Assembly: GCF_003019675.1 (NCBI RefSeq)
Contig: NZ_CP028105.1
Location: forward strand, 3,426,282-3,490,281
Length of the DNA stretch: 64,000 nucleotides
Direction of reading: 5' to 3'
DNA from: Fusobacterium ulcerans
GTDB lineage: Bacteria > Fusobacteriota > Fusobacteriia > Fusobacteriales > Fusobacteriaceae
Positions 25,168 through 34,448 of this stretch are shown here, piece by piece. Within the stretch, counting starts at the first letter, position 1; the number at the start of each line of letters is the position of its first letter. The position numbers were made by a program, and so were the translations under genes. The notes beneath the pieces were generated by a model that saw only the letters and a list, made by a program, of their open reading frames with translations, ran no database searches and was not told the DNA's origin.

Positions 25168-26000
25168 TTTACCCCCTTTTCGTTTTTAAATATATAGTCG
25201 TAATTCTCTAGACTCCATTTTGCAAAATTCTTTGGATCCATTCTTTTTCCAAGATAATGTATCTCATAGTGGAGATGAGGACCGCTTGATCTTCCTGTGT
25301 TACCAGATTTACCAATTACTGTTCCCTTAGTTATAAAATCTCCTACTTTTACATCTATTTCGTTCAAATGAGCGAAATATGTTTTAAATCCAAAATTATG
25401 TGATAATATGATAAGGTTTCCAAATCCTCCAGCATTAAATCCTGCATATTCCACTATTCCATCTCCAGGTGCAAGAATATCTGTTCCTATCTTAGCTACA
25501 AAGTCCAGTCCATAATGGAATTTTCTCTGCTCCAGTACAGGATGGAATCTTCCTCCAAATCCACTTGAATAGCCTTTAAATGGCGATATTGGATTCCCAT
25601 TTGGTATCATTTGAAGAAGATATTTTTTATCTATTATATTAAGCTTTGTCAAATCAAGTCTCTCTATATCGTTAAGATTTACTGAATTAACCGCAGTATC
25701 CTCTCCCATAAGCCTTTCTATTTCACTTATTTTTTCACTTATATTTTCAAGCTCAAGATTTTTTTCTTCTAAATTTTGTCTATTTTCCTCTATTTGAGTA
25801 TAAAGTTTTTCATTTTCAAGTTTAAAGTAGCTGTACTCATCTACTTTCTCTTTCAAGACGAAGATCATTATTATCAGTAAAACAAGTCCTGTAAAGAAAA
25901 GGCTTCCAACTACAAAAAGATATTTTTTTATTATTTTATCAAAAGAATAGCATTTTACCCCTCTGAAGTCAGTTATAGTTATATAAAATCTATTTTTCAA
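25107..26000 (-). CDS. M23-family peptidase with membrane anchor and coiled coil
   Basis: This 297-residue protein has a single N-terminal membrane helix (about residues 28-50), a coiled coil (about 60-100), and a LytM/M23 domain (about 150-250) with intact zinc ligands: HYGLD and PHLHYEI. It should cut peptidoglycan cross-links in the periplasm. It ends inside the bactofilin gene (61 base overlap), and the pair recalls the Csd1/CcmA system of Helicobacter. The enzyme seems complete and active. Confidence 0.92.
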   Translation of the reverse strand: MKNRFYITITDFRGVKCYSFDKIIKKYLFVVGSLFFTGLVLLIIMIFVLKEKVDEYSYFKLENEKLYTQIEENRQNLEEKNLELENISEKISEIERLMGEDTAVNSVNLNDIERLDLTKLNIIDKKYLLQMIPNGNPISPFKGYSSGFGGRFHPVLEQRKFHYGLDFVAKIGTDILAPGDGIVEYAGFNAGGFGNLIILSHNFGFKTYFAHLNEIDVKVGDFITKGTVIGKSGNTGRSSGPHLHYEIHYLGKRMDPKNFAKWSLENYDYIFKNEKGVKWQSLLEMTKLQTQIIQQKN

Positions 26001-26127
26001 ATGTCTTTCTTCCCCTTTTCATACTAAGTTTGTTATTTTTAACATACACTAATGATTCTATAATTTTTAACAGTATATGTCAATCGTTTTCCTTACTAAT
26101 CTTTACAATTATACTTCAGAATAGCAC

Positions 26128-26162
26128 AAAAAAAAGGGGTTTCAACTTATGAAACGCCCTTC
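26128..26162 (-). terminator. Terminator after the sigma factor
   Basis: Minus-strand AAGGGCGTTTC pairs with GAAACCCCTT (one mismatch) and is followed by TTTTTTG. Confidence 0.85.
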
Positions 26163-26190
26163 ACATATTTTTCAAATTTTTTATAGTTTT

Positions 26191-26973
26191 TTATAATGTT
26201 CCTCTTAATTTATCTATTGCTTCTAATTGTATTTGCCTTATTCTTTCTTTAGTGAGATTCATACGCTCACCTATTTCTCCTAAAGTAAGTACTTTTTCAT
26301 CCAGCAGTCCATATCTATATATCAATACTTCTCTCTCTTTTGATGGAAGCTTGTTTACTTTCTTCATTAGATCAATAGTTGAGTTTTTAGCAATAACCTT
26401 ATCTTCAAAAGTATCATCAAATATTATGCTGCTGCAATATTCTGCTATTTCTCCATACATTTCATTCCCAATACAGCTTCCTTTTTCCAGTACTTCAATA
26501 TATCTTTCTGCTTCTTTTTTTCTCATATCTAAACTACTGCATATCTCCTCAATAGAAGGAAGATGTGAATTTTTATTTTTATAGTCCTGAACATATTTCT
26601 TCATTCTTGATATTCCATCATATACATATGAAGGAAATCTAATAAGTCCTCTGCTTGATGTTATATACCTAAGTATACTCTGTTTTATCCAAAATGTTGA
26701 ATAAGTAGAAAATCTTATGTTTTTTTCTGGTTCATATTTTTCAACTGCTCTGATAAGCCCCATATTCCCTTCCTGAATCAAATCAAGTAAAGGTATTCCC
26801 ATATTTGTATATTTTCTTGCTATACTTATAACCAGTCTGAGATTAGATGTAACCAGTTTTTCCTGTGCATCCTTATCTCCTGCTTTTGCTTTTATTGAGA
26901 TATCTTTCTCCTCTTCAGGTGTTAAAAGAGGATATCTACTTATATCTTTTATATATTCAGAAATATCCAACAT
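26191..26973 (-). CDS. Sigma-70 family RNA polymerase sigma factor (RpoD/SigA-like, lacking region 1.1)
   Basis: This 260-residue sigma factor contains region 1.2/2 (YPLLTPEEEKDISIKAKAGD, NLRLVISIARKYTNMGIPLL, DLIQEGNMGLIRAVEKYEP and FSTYSTFWIKQSI), region 3, and a region 4 helix-turn-helix (LTLGEIGERMNLTKERIRQI). It is far shorter than a primary sigma factor and has no region 1.1, so it is probably a group 2/3 alternative sigma factor. It is monocistronic with its own terminator. What activates it cannot be read from the sequence. Confidence 0.92.
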   Translation of the reverse strand: MLDISEYIKDISRYPLLTPEEEKDISIKAKAGDKDAQEKLVTSNLRLVISIARKYTNMGIPLLDLIQEGNMGLIRAVEKYEPEKNIRFSTYSTFWIKQSILRYITSSRGLIRFPSYVYDGISRMKKYVQDYKNKNSHLPSIEEICSSLDMRKKEAERYIEVLEKGSCIGNEMYGEIAEYCSSIIFDDTFEDKVIAKNSTIDLMKKVNKLPSKEREVLIYRYGLLDEKVLTLGEIGERMNLTKERIRQIQLEAIDKLRGTL

Positions 26974-27116
26974 TTTTTCTCACCCTTCCTTAAGTTATAC
27001 TTCACATTAGTTTTATACTATATAGTTGACGAAATTCCTTTATTTTTTTTATATTTTTTATTTAATAGAAAAATACAGGCAAATATGTTACACTTTAATT
27101 AGAGAGGTGATTTTTA

Positions 27117-27689
27117 ATGAGAGTACTGGGAATCGATCCAGGGACAGCAATAGTAGGTTTTGGTGTAATTGATTATGAAGAGAGTAAATTTAAAATAGTG
27201 GATTACGGATGTTTTTATACAGATAAGGATACCCCTATGGAAGATAGACTCTGTCAGATTTATGAAAAACTTGATGATCTCATAAAAAAATATAACCCAG
27301 AGCATATGGCAATAGAAGAACTTTTCTTCTTTAAGAATAATAAGACTGTAATTTCTGTAGGACAGGCAAGAGGTGTTCTTCTTTTATGCGGAAAGCAGAA
27401 TGGTCTAAAAATACAGGGGTATACTCCCTTACAGGTAAAAACTGGGATAACAGGATATGGAAAAGCTGAAAAAAAACAGGTACAGCTAATGGTACAAAAA
27501 TTTTTGGGAATGAAAGAAATCCCAAAACCAGATGACGCAGCAGATGCATTGGCTATAGCTATCACTCATATAAATTCATTAAATAGTGGTTACTTTGGAC
27601 AGGCTCTTGCTTCTACTATCAGTACAAAAGCACTGCCTAAAGAAAAACTCACTGCTAAAGAGTACAGAGACCTTATTTTAAATAGATAA
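27117..27689 (+). CDS. ruvC: Holliday junction resolvase RuvC
   Basis: This 190-residue endonuclease has the DEDD-type catalytic set: Asp7 in MRVLGIDPGT, Glu in the MAIEELFFFKN motif near residue 67, and the Asp pair in the PKPDDAADALAIAITH motif. It resolves Holliday junctions with RuvAB. GAGAGGTGA lies 6 bases before the ATG. A nitroreductase follows 22 bases on. Length is slightly above the usual 170-175 because of a short C-terminal tail. Confidence 0.96.
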   Translation: MRVLGIDPGTAIVGFGVIDYEESKFKIVDYGCFYTDKDTPMEDRLCQIYEKLDDLIKKYNPEHMAIEELFFFKNNKTVISVGQARGVLLLCGKQNGLKIQGYTPLQVKTGITGYGKAEKKQVQLMVQKFLGMKEIPKPDDAADALAIAITHINSLNSGYFGQALASTISTKALPKEKLTAKEYRDLILNR

Positions 27690-27711
27690 CAAATAAACTT
27701 AGGAGGATGCT

Positions 27712-28287
27712 ATGATTTTAAAAGCTTTAGAAAACGTACGTTCGCACAGAAGTTTTACTGACAAGTCATTAACAAAAACTGAATTATCTAAAATAGTTGA
27801 AGGAGCCAGACTTGGTGCTTCAGCTAAAAATTCACAATCTATCAGATTTTTTTGTGTTTCTGATAAGAAATTATGTGATGAAATATTTGAGCAGATCAAA
27901 TGGGCTGCTGCTGTAAGCTGGAATCCTGTACTTGAAGAATCTCCAAGAGCCTATGTTATTCTTTGTGCCTGCGAGCCTCTTACTCAGACATCTGATCCTT
28001 TGCTTCACTTTGACATGGGTATAGCTTCACAAAATATGCTCCTTTGTGCTGGTGAAATGGGATATGGAGGATGTATAGTCGGTTCTTTCAATAAGAAAGA
28101 AGTTGAAAAAATAATTGGTCTTCAAGAAAAATATAAATCATATTTTATACTTGCTTTAGGAGAACCTAAAGATAAAGTTAAAATAGTTGCAGCAGAAAAT
28201 AAGGATACAAGATATTATAGAGATACTCTGAATAATCACTTTGTTCCTAAGCTGTCTCTTAATGAACTTATCATAGGAAATAAATAA
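27712..28287 (+). CDS. Nitroreductase-family flavoprotein
   Basis: This 191-residue protein has the FMN-binding nitroreductase signs: NVRSHRSFTDKSLTKTEL at the start, an SAKNSQSIRFF element, and a C-terminal half with MGIASQNMLLCAGEMGYGGC and FILALGEPKDK. Members reduce nitro groups, quinones or flavins with NAD(P)H as dimers. The physiological substrate is unknown. AGGAGG precedes the ATG, and it may be co-transcribed with ruvC. Confidence 0.9.
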   Translation: MILKALENVRSHRSFTDKSLTKTELSKIVEGARLGASAKNSQSIRFFCVSDKKLCDEIFEQIKWAAAVSWNPVLEESPRAYVILCACEPLTQTSDPLLHFDMGIASQNMLLCAGEMGYGGCIVGSFNKKEVEKIIGLQEKYKSYFILALGEPKDKVKIVAAENKDTRYYRDTLNNHFVPKLSLNELIIGNK

Positions 28288-28388
28288 AAAATAATAAAAA
28301 ATAATTGTTGACTTTTTTAATAAGTTATTGTAAAATTAATTTACAAATCCTTTCTTTTTAAAAGTATTTTAATTTTTACGTATTAACA

Positions 28389-28427
28389 AAAAAGCTGACA
28401 GTTGCATGAAACCTGCCAGCTTTTTTG
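28389..28427. terminator. Bidirectional terminator (nitroreductase / acetyltransferase)
   Basis: AAAAAAGCTGACAG pairs with CTGCCAGCTTTTTT (one mismatch) and has T runs on both strands; the two genes converge here. Confidence 0.85.
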
Positions 28428-28429
28428 TT

Positions 28430-29593
28430 TTATTGATATTCCTGTATGTAGACTTTCTGCTTAGGGAATATCTTTTTTATTTCCTCTATTTTTTCTCTGT
28501 TGTTTATCTTTACTCTTTCTAACTCTATCATCTCATCTATTGAAAAATAACCAAATATCAAATGGTTCAAATCAGTTATATCTATTTCTATATCACTTTC
28601 TATTCTATCTTTTTTTGAAACAGCTCCATATACAGAAATTTCATAGACACCATTATTTTCCTCTATCACTTTATCAGTAACAGATATTTTTAATTCTCGA
28701 TCCTCTATATGAAGTCTTTTCAGCATATTCTCCACATTGACTATCCTTCCCATTATAAATGGAAATTCAATTTTCTCCATGGATGTCTGATCATGAATGT
28801 AAAAATTCATATTACTGTTCACAGGAGCTTTTATTATTAGTTCAGGATAGTATTCCTTATGAGTTTTTATAAAGGCAAACATAGATTCAATTACTTTTTT
28901 ATTAAATCCAAAAAGCTCTCTTACCTCAAGACTTCCTTCTCTCTTATATAGTGAAATATATCCTGCTGCTTTATTTTCCAGATAGAAAATATAGATATCT
29001 CCATTTTCATTTTCCATCTCTTTCAAAGCCCTTCTGTAGTAATTTTCATCCCTCTCTAAATATGCAAAGCTATTCTTCATTTTTTCCTTGTATATCTCTA
29101 TTAAATCTCCATACAGATTCTTTTCTTCAGATACTTTCTTTATTTCATATGTTCTGTCTATCCTTTCAAAAGGTATATTCTCCATAGAGATACTATATTT
29201 TTCAAGACTGCTCATATATCCAAATCCGTATCTCCTATATATTTCAGTATTTATTGGGCTCAGAAAAACAAAATCCAGCCCTTTTTCCCTTGCATTTCTC
29301 AAGCTGTATCTTATTAGCTCTCCCATATATCCTTTTCCTCTGTATTGAGGGGATACTGCCACTGCTATTATGTAGAACGATGAAAGCTTTTCATTATTCA
29401 TTATCATCTCATATGGATTTTCATGAAGGGATGCTCTTATCTCCTTTTCTCCATCTTCCATCAATAGAAAATTTTCTTTTCTGTATAATTCATCAAAATA
29501 GAATCTTACTTCATTTTCACTGTCTGTAAAACACTCTTTCCATATATATTCAGCCTTTATTTTATCCTTATCATTTCCATATCTTATTTCCAT
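28430..29593 (-). CDS. Eis-like GNAT acetyltransferase
   Basis: This 387-residue protein has the three-part Eis architecture: a GNAT domain (about residues 1-150, with the acetyl-CoA loop VSPQYRGKGYMGELI and the YRRYGFGYMSSLEKYSI end), a second GNAT-like region, and a C-terminal sterol-carrier-protein-like domain (about 280-387). Eis relatives acetylate lysines or aminoglycosides in some bacteria, but the substrate here is not known. It is monocistronic. Confidence 0.82.
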   Translation of the reverse strand: MEIRYGNDKDKIKAEYIWKECFTDSENEVRFYFDELYRKENFLLMEDGEKEIRASLHENPYEMIMNNEKLSSFYIIAVAVSPQYRGKGYMGELIRYSLRNAREKGLDFVFLSPINTEIYRRYGFGYMSSLEKYSISMENIPFERIDRTYEIKKVSEEKNLYGDLIEIYKEKMKNSFAYLERDENYYRRALKEMENENGDIYIFYLENKAAGYISLYKREGSLEVRELFGFNKKVIESMFAFIKTHKEYYPELIIKAPVNSNMNFYIHDQTSMEKIEFPFIMGRIVNVENMLKRLHIEDRELKISVTDKVIEENNGVYEISVYGAVSKKDRIESDIEIDITDLNHLIFGYFSIDEMIELERVKINNREKIEEIKKIFPKQKVYIQEYQ

Positions 29594-29683
29594 ATCATAC
29601 TCCTTATGCAGTATATTCTTTCTTCTTACATTATAAATAATATAGAGAAAAAAATCTACATAATATATTTTTAAAAGATAACC

Positions 29684-29738
29684 AAAAAAGAGGGTACTTC
29701 CAAAGTCTGCTGAATCAGCTCTGGAAATATCCCTCTCT
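29684..29738 (-). terminator. Terminator of the 4-hydroxybutyrate operon
   Basis: Minus-strand AGAGGGATATTTCCAGAG.. pairs with ..TTTGGAAGTACCCTCT, with a small internal CTG/CAG hairpin, followed by TTTTTTGG. It closes the operon begun at the sigma-54 promoter near 34450. Confidence 0.8.
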
Positions 29739-29740
29739 CT

Positions 29741-29980
29741 TTATTTTAATTTCTCCATTATCCATTTTAATATTTCTTCTTCATGAAATTTACCTATATG
29801 TACAAGATACTCCTGAATATTTATCACCCTCTTATTTCCCAAAGCTTTTACACACCCTCTCTGACAACCATTCAATATTATTATTACTTCTTCTTTACTT
29901 GGCGGCAAAAGCTTTAGTTTTTCATATAGTTTCTCTCTATGATACAAAGGATTGCATCCTCCACAAAATCTAATTTCCAT
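29741..29980 (-). CDS. Small Cys-rich protein of the 4-hydroxybutyrate operon
   Basis: This 79-residue cytosolic protein has two cysteine pairs: CGGC near the N-terminus (MEIRFCGGCNPLYHRE) and a C-x3-C pair (LNGCQRGCVKALG), suggesting a metal or Fe-S ligand set of four cysteines. I do not recognise a named family. It is the last gene of the operon and starts 10 bases after the permease stop. The operon contains an oxygen-sensitive [4Fe-4S] enzyme and a NifU-like protein, so a role in cluster handling or in redox/thiol chemistry is possible but not shown. Confidence 0.6.
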   Translation of the reverse strand: MEIRFCGGCNPLYHREKLYEKLKLLPPSKEEVIIILNGCQRGCVKALGNKRVINIQEYLVHIGKFHEEEILKWIMEKLK

Positions 29981-29989
29981 AAATTTTTC

Positions 29990-31348
29990 CTATTCTTTAA
30001 CTTCTACTGTTTCATTCTGTTTATTTTTTACACTTACAAGGAGAAGATGAAGAATGATTCCTATTCCCATTCCCCATGCTGCACCTTTTGTTGCAAGCAC
30101 TGCTGCCATTACCCCAGCTATTCCCATATCTAGTTCAGATTCACACATAGACATAGCAAGTCTTGTACAGATATATCCCTGAACCAGCATAGTAAGCGAA
30201 AGAGCCACTGGAAGTATAGGCTGTACCAATGAAACTATTGGTATCAATGCAACTGACACGCAAGTCATTATTCTGAATGTTCCTACTCCACCATATATAG
30301 AATCCATAGCTTCTCTTCCCTCTTTGTATCTCTGTGAAACAGAAGCTGTAACTGCTGCCCATAATGGTCCGCACATAGGGACATATGGAATCAATACTGC
30401 CTGAACTATATTTCTAATACCACTGATAAGATTAGAACGATTAGAGTTGAAATCTATTTTCTCATCCTGTCTTACTTCATCAGCTTCATTTATCAAGGCA
30501 CTGCTTGTAACAAAATCTCCAAATGCAATTATATATACCATTACTGCCATAGGGATAGCACTTATGAAAAATGTCATCTTAGGAACCCCTACACCAAATA
30601 TACTCACTTCTCTCAATATATTTCCAATTTCAGGTATCTTTATAACCGACCCTATCTCTATTTTAGGAAATGGAAGTTCTTTTACCAACGGACTGATTAT
30701 TATACTCAAAAAAATTGCTGGAAGCATTCCATATTTACCAAAAGCATCTGCCAGTTTATTTCTTTTTCTTAAATCTCTGAATTTTACTGAGAAAAGAAGA
30801 TAAAAAGAAAATAGTCCTCCAAAAGCTATTGAAATGGGATAAAGATTAAATCTTCCTTTTGCACTGAATTCTCCAACTACTGCTGCAAATCCTGCTCCTA
30901 ACAATATCCCTGATTTTATAGATACTGGAATTATTCCCATAAGTTTTCCAGCAAGCCCTGTTATACCCATTATTATGAATATGCAGGCAACTAATATCTG
31001 TAAAGCTATAAGGGCATGTATTCTGTCTACACCAATAGTGAATTTAGAAAGATAAACTATTGTCAAAGGAATAGAAGGAGTTATCCAACCGGGTACTACA
31101 GGATCTCCAAGAAGAGCATGAAGATTGTATAATATTCCATTAATTATTACCATTGACCATGCCAGCTCAAAAGATATCCCCAGATGTTCTGTCAGTATAG
31201 GGATAGCCCCAAGGCAAGTAGCACACATAAGTATTGCCTGCATAGCTTCCGACCATTCCCATTTGTAATGGATAAAAGGGAGTCTCAGCTTGAATATCCC
31301 TAATGGAGTATATGGTTGTTCCTGTCCGTATTCTCTCTTAATTGCCAT
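29990..31348 (-). CDS. Membrane permease (NCS2-like / purine-pyrimidine or SulP-type), 4-hydroxybutyrate operon
   Basis: This 452-residue protein has about 12-14 hydrophobic segments and a conserved GDPVVPGWITPSIPLTIVYL loop in the first third; another (GILLGAGFAAVVGEFSAKGR) lies before the centre. It is most like nucleobase-cation symporter-2/SulP-fold transporters, but I cannot place it in a defined subfamily. Because it lies between the CoA-transferase and a small gene in an operon for 4-hydroxybutyryl-CoA chemistry, I infer that it imports a small organic acid such as 4-hydroxybutyrate. AGGGGA lies before the ATG. Confidence 0.55.
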   Translation of the reverse strand: MAIKREYGQEQPYTPLGIFKLRLPFIHYKWEWSEAMQAILMCATCLGAIPILTEHLGISFELAWSMVIINGILYNLHALLGDPVVPGWITPSIPLTIVYLSKFTIGVDRIHALIALQILVACIFIIMGITGLAGKLMGIIPVSIKSGILLGAGFAAVVGEFSAKGRFNLYPISIAFGGLFSFYLLFSVKFRDLRKRNKLADAFGKYGMLPAIFLSIIISPLVKELPFPKIEIGSVIKIPEIGNILREVSIFGVGVPKMTFFISAIPMAVMVYIIAFGDFVTSSALINEADEVRQDEKIDFNSNRSNLISGIRNIVQAVLIPYVPMCGPLWAAVTASVSQRYKEGREAMDSIYGGVGTFRIMTCVSVALIPIVSLVQPILPVALSLTMLVQGYICTRLAMSMCESELDMGIAGVMAAVLATKGAAWGMGIGIILHLLLVSVKNKQNETVEVKE

Positions 31349-31360
31349 ACTTTTCCCCTC

Positions 31361-32662
31361 CTAAAGTGTTTTATATTTTTCCAAAGCTTTCTGAGCCAAT
31401 TCCTCTCTGAAATCAGGATGAGCTATTTTTATCAGTTCCTTAGCTCTTTCTCTCAAAGTTTTTCCTTTCAGATCAGCAATACCATATTCAGTAATTATAT
31501 ACTGCACATCATTTCTCGAAGTAGTCACAGCAGCTCCTTCATCCAGATAAGCAGTAATTCTTGATACTTTTCCTTTAGAAGCTGTAGAAGGTATTGCTAT
31601 TACTGACTTGCCATTTAAAGCAAATGCTGTTCCTCTTACAAAATCTACCTGCCCCCCAGTTCCGCTGAATTGTTTTGTTCCCATAGTTTCAGCATTTACC
31701 TGTCCCATAAGATCTACCTGTATTGCTGAATTTATAGATACTATATTATCATTTTTTGATATCACTCTAGGATCATTTACATAGTCAACTGGATATATTT
31801 CTACACTTGGATTATCATCTACATAATCATAAAGCTTTCTAGTTCCCATAAGGAAGCTCACTATTGATTTGCCTTTATGAAGAGTTTTCCTGCTGTTGTT
31901 AATAACCCCTGCCTTCACCAGTTCCACTACTCCATCTGATATCATTTCTGAATGTATTCCTAAATCTTTCTTATCTTTCAGAAATGTAAGCACTGCATCA
32001 GGTATAGCCCCTATTCCCAGCTGTAAAGTATCTCCATCATTTATCAGACTCGCACAGTATTCTCCAATCTTTCTTTCAATATCTCCAATTCTAGGAGGAT
32101 TTAAAACAATGATAGGCTCGTCTCTCTCTACTATTACATCTATTTCTGATATATGTATAAAGTTATCTCCCAGTACTCTCGGCATAAATTTATTTACTTG
32201 AGCTATGACGCATTTTGCATTTTCAGCAGCAGCTTTTGTATAGTCACAAGTTATTCCCATACTGCAATACCCATGCTCATCAGGTGTAGATACTTGTATC
32301 AAAGCTACATCTACTGGCATACTTCCACCTTTCTTAAAAAGTTTAGGTATTTCAAAGAAAAATGATGTTGTATAATCTCCATTTCCTGCATTTACCACAT
32401 CTCTGGTACCTCCTCCAAGAAAAAGTCCATTATGTCTGAAATGCCCTGCCATTTCAGGCTTCATATATTCACATTTTCCAAGAGCTACCATGTGAACTAT
32501 TTCAACATTTTTGTATTCTTTATAGTTTTGCACCATTGCATCCACCACAGTCTGAGGCTCTCCAGCTGCATGGCAGATTACCACACGGCTGTCTGATTTT
32601 ATTTTTTTCACTGCTTCTTCTGGTGAACACACTTTTTTCTTATAGTCCTCTCTCCAATCCAT
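31361..32662 (-). CDS. Acetyl-CoA hydrolase/transferase family: 4-hydroxybutyrate CoA-transferase
   Basis: This 433-residue enzyme belongs to the Cat2/AbfT branch of the acetyl-CoA hydrolase/CoA-transferase family. It shows the CoA-binding stretch near LQLGIGAIPDAVLTFL (about residues 215-230), the conserved Glu in HSEMISDGVVEL (the catalytic Glu that forms the thioester), and the C-terminal SGTGGQVDFVRGTAFA motif. It lies 4 bases after a NifU-like gene and upstream of the permease. It would activate 4-hydroxybutyrate to its CoA ester using acetyl-CoA or butyryl-CoA. Specificity is inferred from context. Confidence 0.85.
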   Translation of the reverse strand: MDWREDYKKKVCSPEEAVKKIKSDSRVVICHAAGEPQTVVDAMVQNYKEYKNVEIVHMVALGKCEYMKPEMAGHFRHNGLFLGGGTRDVVNAGNGDYTTSFFFEIPKLFKKGGSMPVDVALIQVSTPDEHGYCSMGITCDYTKAAAENAKCVIAQVNKFMPRVLGDNFIHISEIDVIVERDEPIIVLNPPRIGDIERKIGEYCASLINDGDTLQLGIGAIPDAVLTFLKDKKDLGIHSEMISDGVVELVKAGVINNSRKTLHKGKSIVSFLMGTRKLYDYVDDNPSVEIYPVDYVNDPRVISKNDNIVSINSAIQVDLMGQVNAETMGTKQFSGTGGQVDFVRGTAFALNGKSVIAIPSTASKGKVSRITAYLDEGAAVTTSRNDVQYIITEYGIADLKGKTLRERAKELIKIAHPDFREELAQKALEKYKTL

Positions 32663-32666
32663 AAAT

Positions 32667-32945
32667 CTATCTCCCCCTCAAATAACTTTTAGCTATCTCT
32701 ATAAATTCTTTGGAAGCACCAGCATTTACATGGAGTACTTCTATCTCTGGGAATTTTTCTCTTACACTTATTTTTATAAAATTCTCACTGGTATCAATTG
32801 AGTGAGGGCAGGTACAACACTGCCCCATCAATCTTAAAACCAGTTTCCTGTTTTTCTCATCATACTCCTCAACAGATATATCTCCATTGTGTTTACGTAG
32901 TTCTGGCCTTATCTCCTCATCTAAAAATTTTTCTATTTTATCCAT
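32667..32945 (-). CDS. NifU-like C-terminal domain protein
   Basis: This 92-residue protein is a stand-alone NifU C-terminal (Nfu-type) domain: the opening FLDEEIRPELRKHNGDISV and the Cys pair in GQCCTCPHSIDT, which is C-x2-C plus an adjacent Cys. Such proteins carry or deliver Fe-S clusters. It is located directly after 4-hydroxybutyryl-CoA dehydratase (3 bases away), an enzyme that needs a [4Fe-4S] cluster, so a dedicated carrier is an appealing idea. The start is the first ATG and the next gene follows at 4 bases. Confidence 0.85.
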   Translation of the reverse strand: MDKIEKFLDEEIRPELRKHNGDISVEEYDEKNRKLVLRLMGQCCTCPHSIDTSENFIKISVREKFPEIEVLHVNAGASKEFIEIAKSYLRGR

Positions 32946-32948
32946 AAA

Positions 32949-34400
32949 TTACCCTTTGATATCTAAAATATCTTTTACAAGCTGTTTTTTAACTTCAAGA
33001 TTAGACTGTCTGCTTATCATAATTCTTTGTGCCTGAGGCGACCCAGCTCCATGCATAGACTCTGTTCTGTATCCTACAGCTGCTGTTCCCAATGTAAGAT
33101 TTTCTATAAGTCTAAGTACTTTCATCCTATCTATTGTAGGTACAGAAGCCACTCCTTTCAGATATTTTTCTATATATCCACCTAGTACTGGATCTCTGTA
33201 GTCTTTCTCAGAAGGCATAGTTACAAACAATCCACCAGCGATATCTTCTGCCAGTCTAGCTATTTCATATGGGAATCTAGTTACATTCTGCTTACAGATA
33301 TTAGCCAGAAGCATATCTATCTCATATGACCCTGCCACTGTTGGATGCCCTTCACTCGAGCAGGCAATTCCTGCACAGTATAGAGTTTCATTTAAATGTA
33401 TCATTTCAATTAATTTATCTTTTATGTGAGAAGCTTTTTTAGTTCCATTATAATCAGAAACAAGAGCTGCTGCTCCAATCAGTACATCTCCAACTCCTAC
33501 TTTACATCCACCATAACTTTGTCTGTGGAATCCTGCAAATCTCTCTACCAGCATTCCAGAAAAATCATACTCTTCGCACATAAATATACGCTCAGTAGGT
33601 ACAAATACATCATCAAATATAACCAGAGCCTCATGTCCACCAAATTTAGGATTTCCTCTGTCCAAAGTTCCCTCTTCAAGTTTTCTTGTATCACATGACT
33701 GTCTTCCATATATTATTTTTATTCCTTTAGTATCACTTGGTACAGAAAAAGCTACTGCATAATCTTTATCCTCTTCTGTCATAGATATAGTCGGCATTAC
33801 AAGTACTTCATGAGAATTTACTATTCCAGTTTGATGTACCTTTGCTCCTTTGACTACAATACCATCTGCTCTTTTCTCTACTATATGAAGGAATAAATCT
33901 GGATCCTCCTGTTGCGATGGTGATAGCCCTCTGTCTCCTTTAGGGTCAGTCATAGCTCCATCTACTGTTAAATCTTCTCTCTGCACATATTCCAAAAATT
34001 TCTTAAATCTAGCATGATATTCTGTTCCATATTTTTGATCTGTTTCATATGTAGTGCTGTATACAGCATTAAAAGCATCCATTCCAACGCAACGCTGGAA
34101 GCACGCAGCTGTTTTCTGTCCCAACAATCTCTGCATTTTTACTTTTTTTACAAGATCATCTGTACTTTGGTGGATATGTGTAAATCTGTTGATTTTCTCT
34201 CCTGTCATATGAGAATCAACTACCATAAGTTCAGCATACTTTGGATCTTGTGCAAGTTCATAAGTCATTATTACTGAATTTAAAGATGGTCTGATGATAG
34301 GATTATCTACTGGATCCTTTACTCTTTCTCCAAAAAGATAAACTTCCAAGTTTAATTTTCTTAAACTCTCTAAATATTCCTGAGGTGTTTTTAAAGCCAT
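32949..34400 (-). CDS. abfD: 4-Hydroxybutyryl-CoA dehydratase / vinylacetyl-CoA delta-isomerase
   Basis: This 483-residue flavoenzyme of the HpaB/acyl-CoA dehydrogenase fold has the expected ligands for its [4Fe-4S] cluster: Cys100 and Cys104 (AACFQRCVGMDAF), His292 and Cys299 (GFHRQSYGGCK), which match the characterised enzyme of Clostridium aminobutyricum by position. It converts 4-hydroxybutyryl-CoA to crotonyl-CoA by a radical route. It heads a five-gene operon and is preceded by a sigma-54 promoter at 34449-34466. All key residues are present, so it should be active. Confidence 0.94.
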   Translation of the reverse strand: MALKTPQEYLESLRKLNLEVYLFGERVKDPVDNPIIRPSLNSVIMTYELAQDPKYAELMVVDSHMTGEKINRFTHIHQSTDDLVKKVKMQRLLGQKTAACFQRCVGMDAFNAVYSTTYETDQKYGTEYHARFKKFLEYVQREDLTVDGAMTDPKGDRGLSPSQQEDPDLFLHIVEKRADGIVVKGAKVHQTGIVNSHEVLVMPTISMTEEDKDYAVAFSVPSDTKGIKIIYGRQSCDTRKLEEGTLDRGNPKFGGHEALVIFDDVFVPTERIFMCEEYDFSGMLVERFAGFHRQSYGGCKVGVGDVLIGAAALVSDYNGTKKASHIKDKLIEMIHLNETLYCAGIACSSEGHPTVAGSYEIDMLLANICKQNVTRFPYEIARLAEDIAGGLFVTMPSEKDYRDPVLGGYIEKYLKGVASVPTIDRMKVLRLIENLTLGTAAVGYRTESMHGAGSPQAQRIMISRQSNLEVKKQLVKDILDIKG

Positions 34401-34448
34401 TCAAATCACTTCCCTTTAAATTTATTTTAATCCCTTGGTATATGTAAT

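Noticed and set aside
31316-33698. Plus-strand frames antisense to the 4-hydroxybutyrate operon
   Set aside because: They lie on the reverse of confident enzyme genes, with Ser/Ile/Phe-rich composition and no ribosome binding sites.
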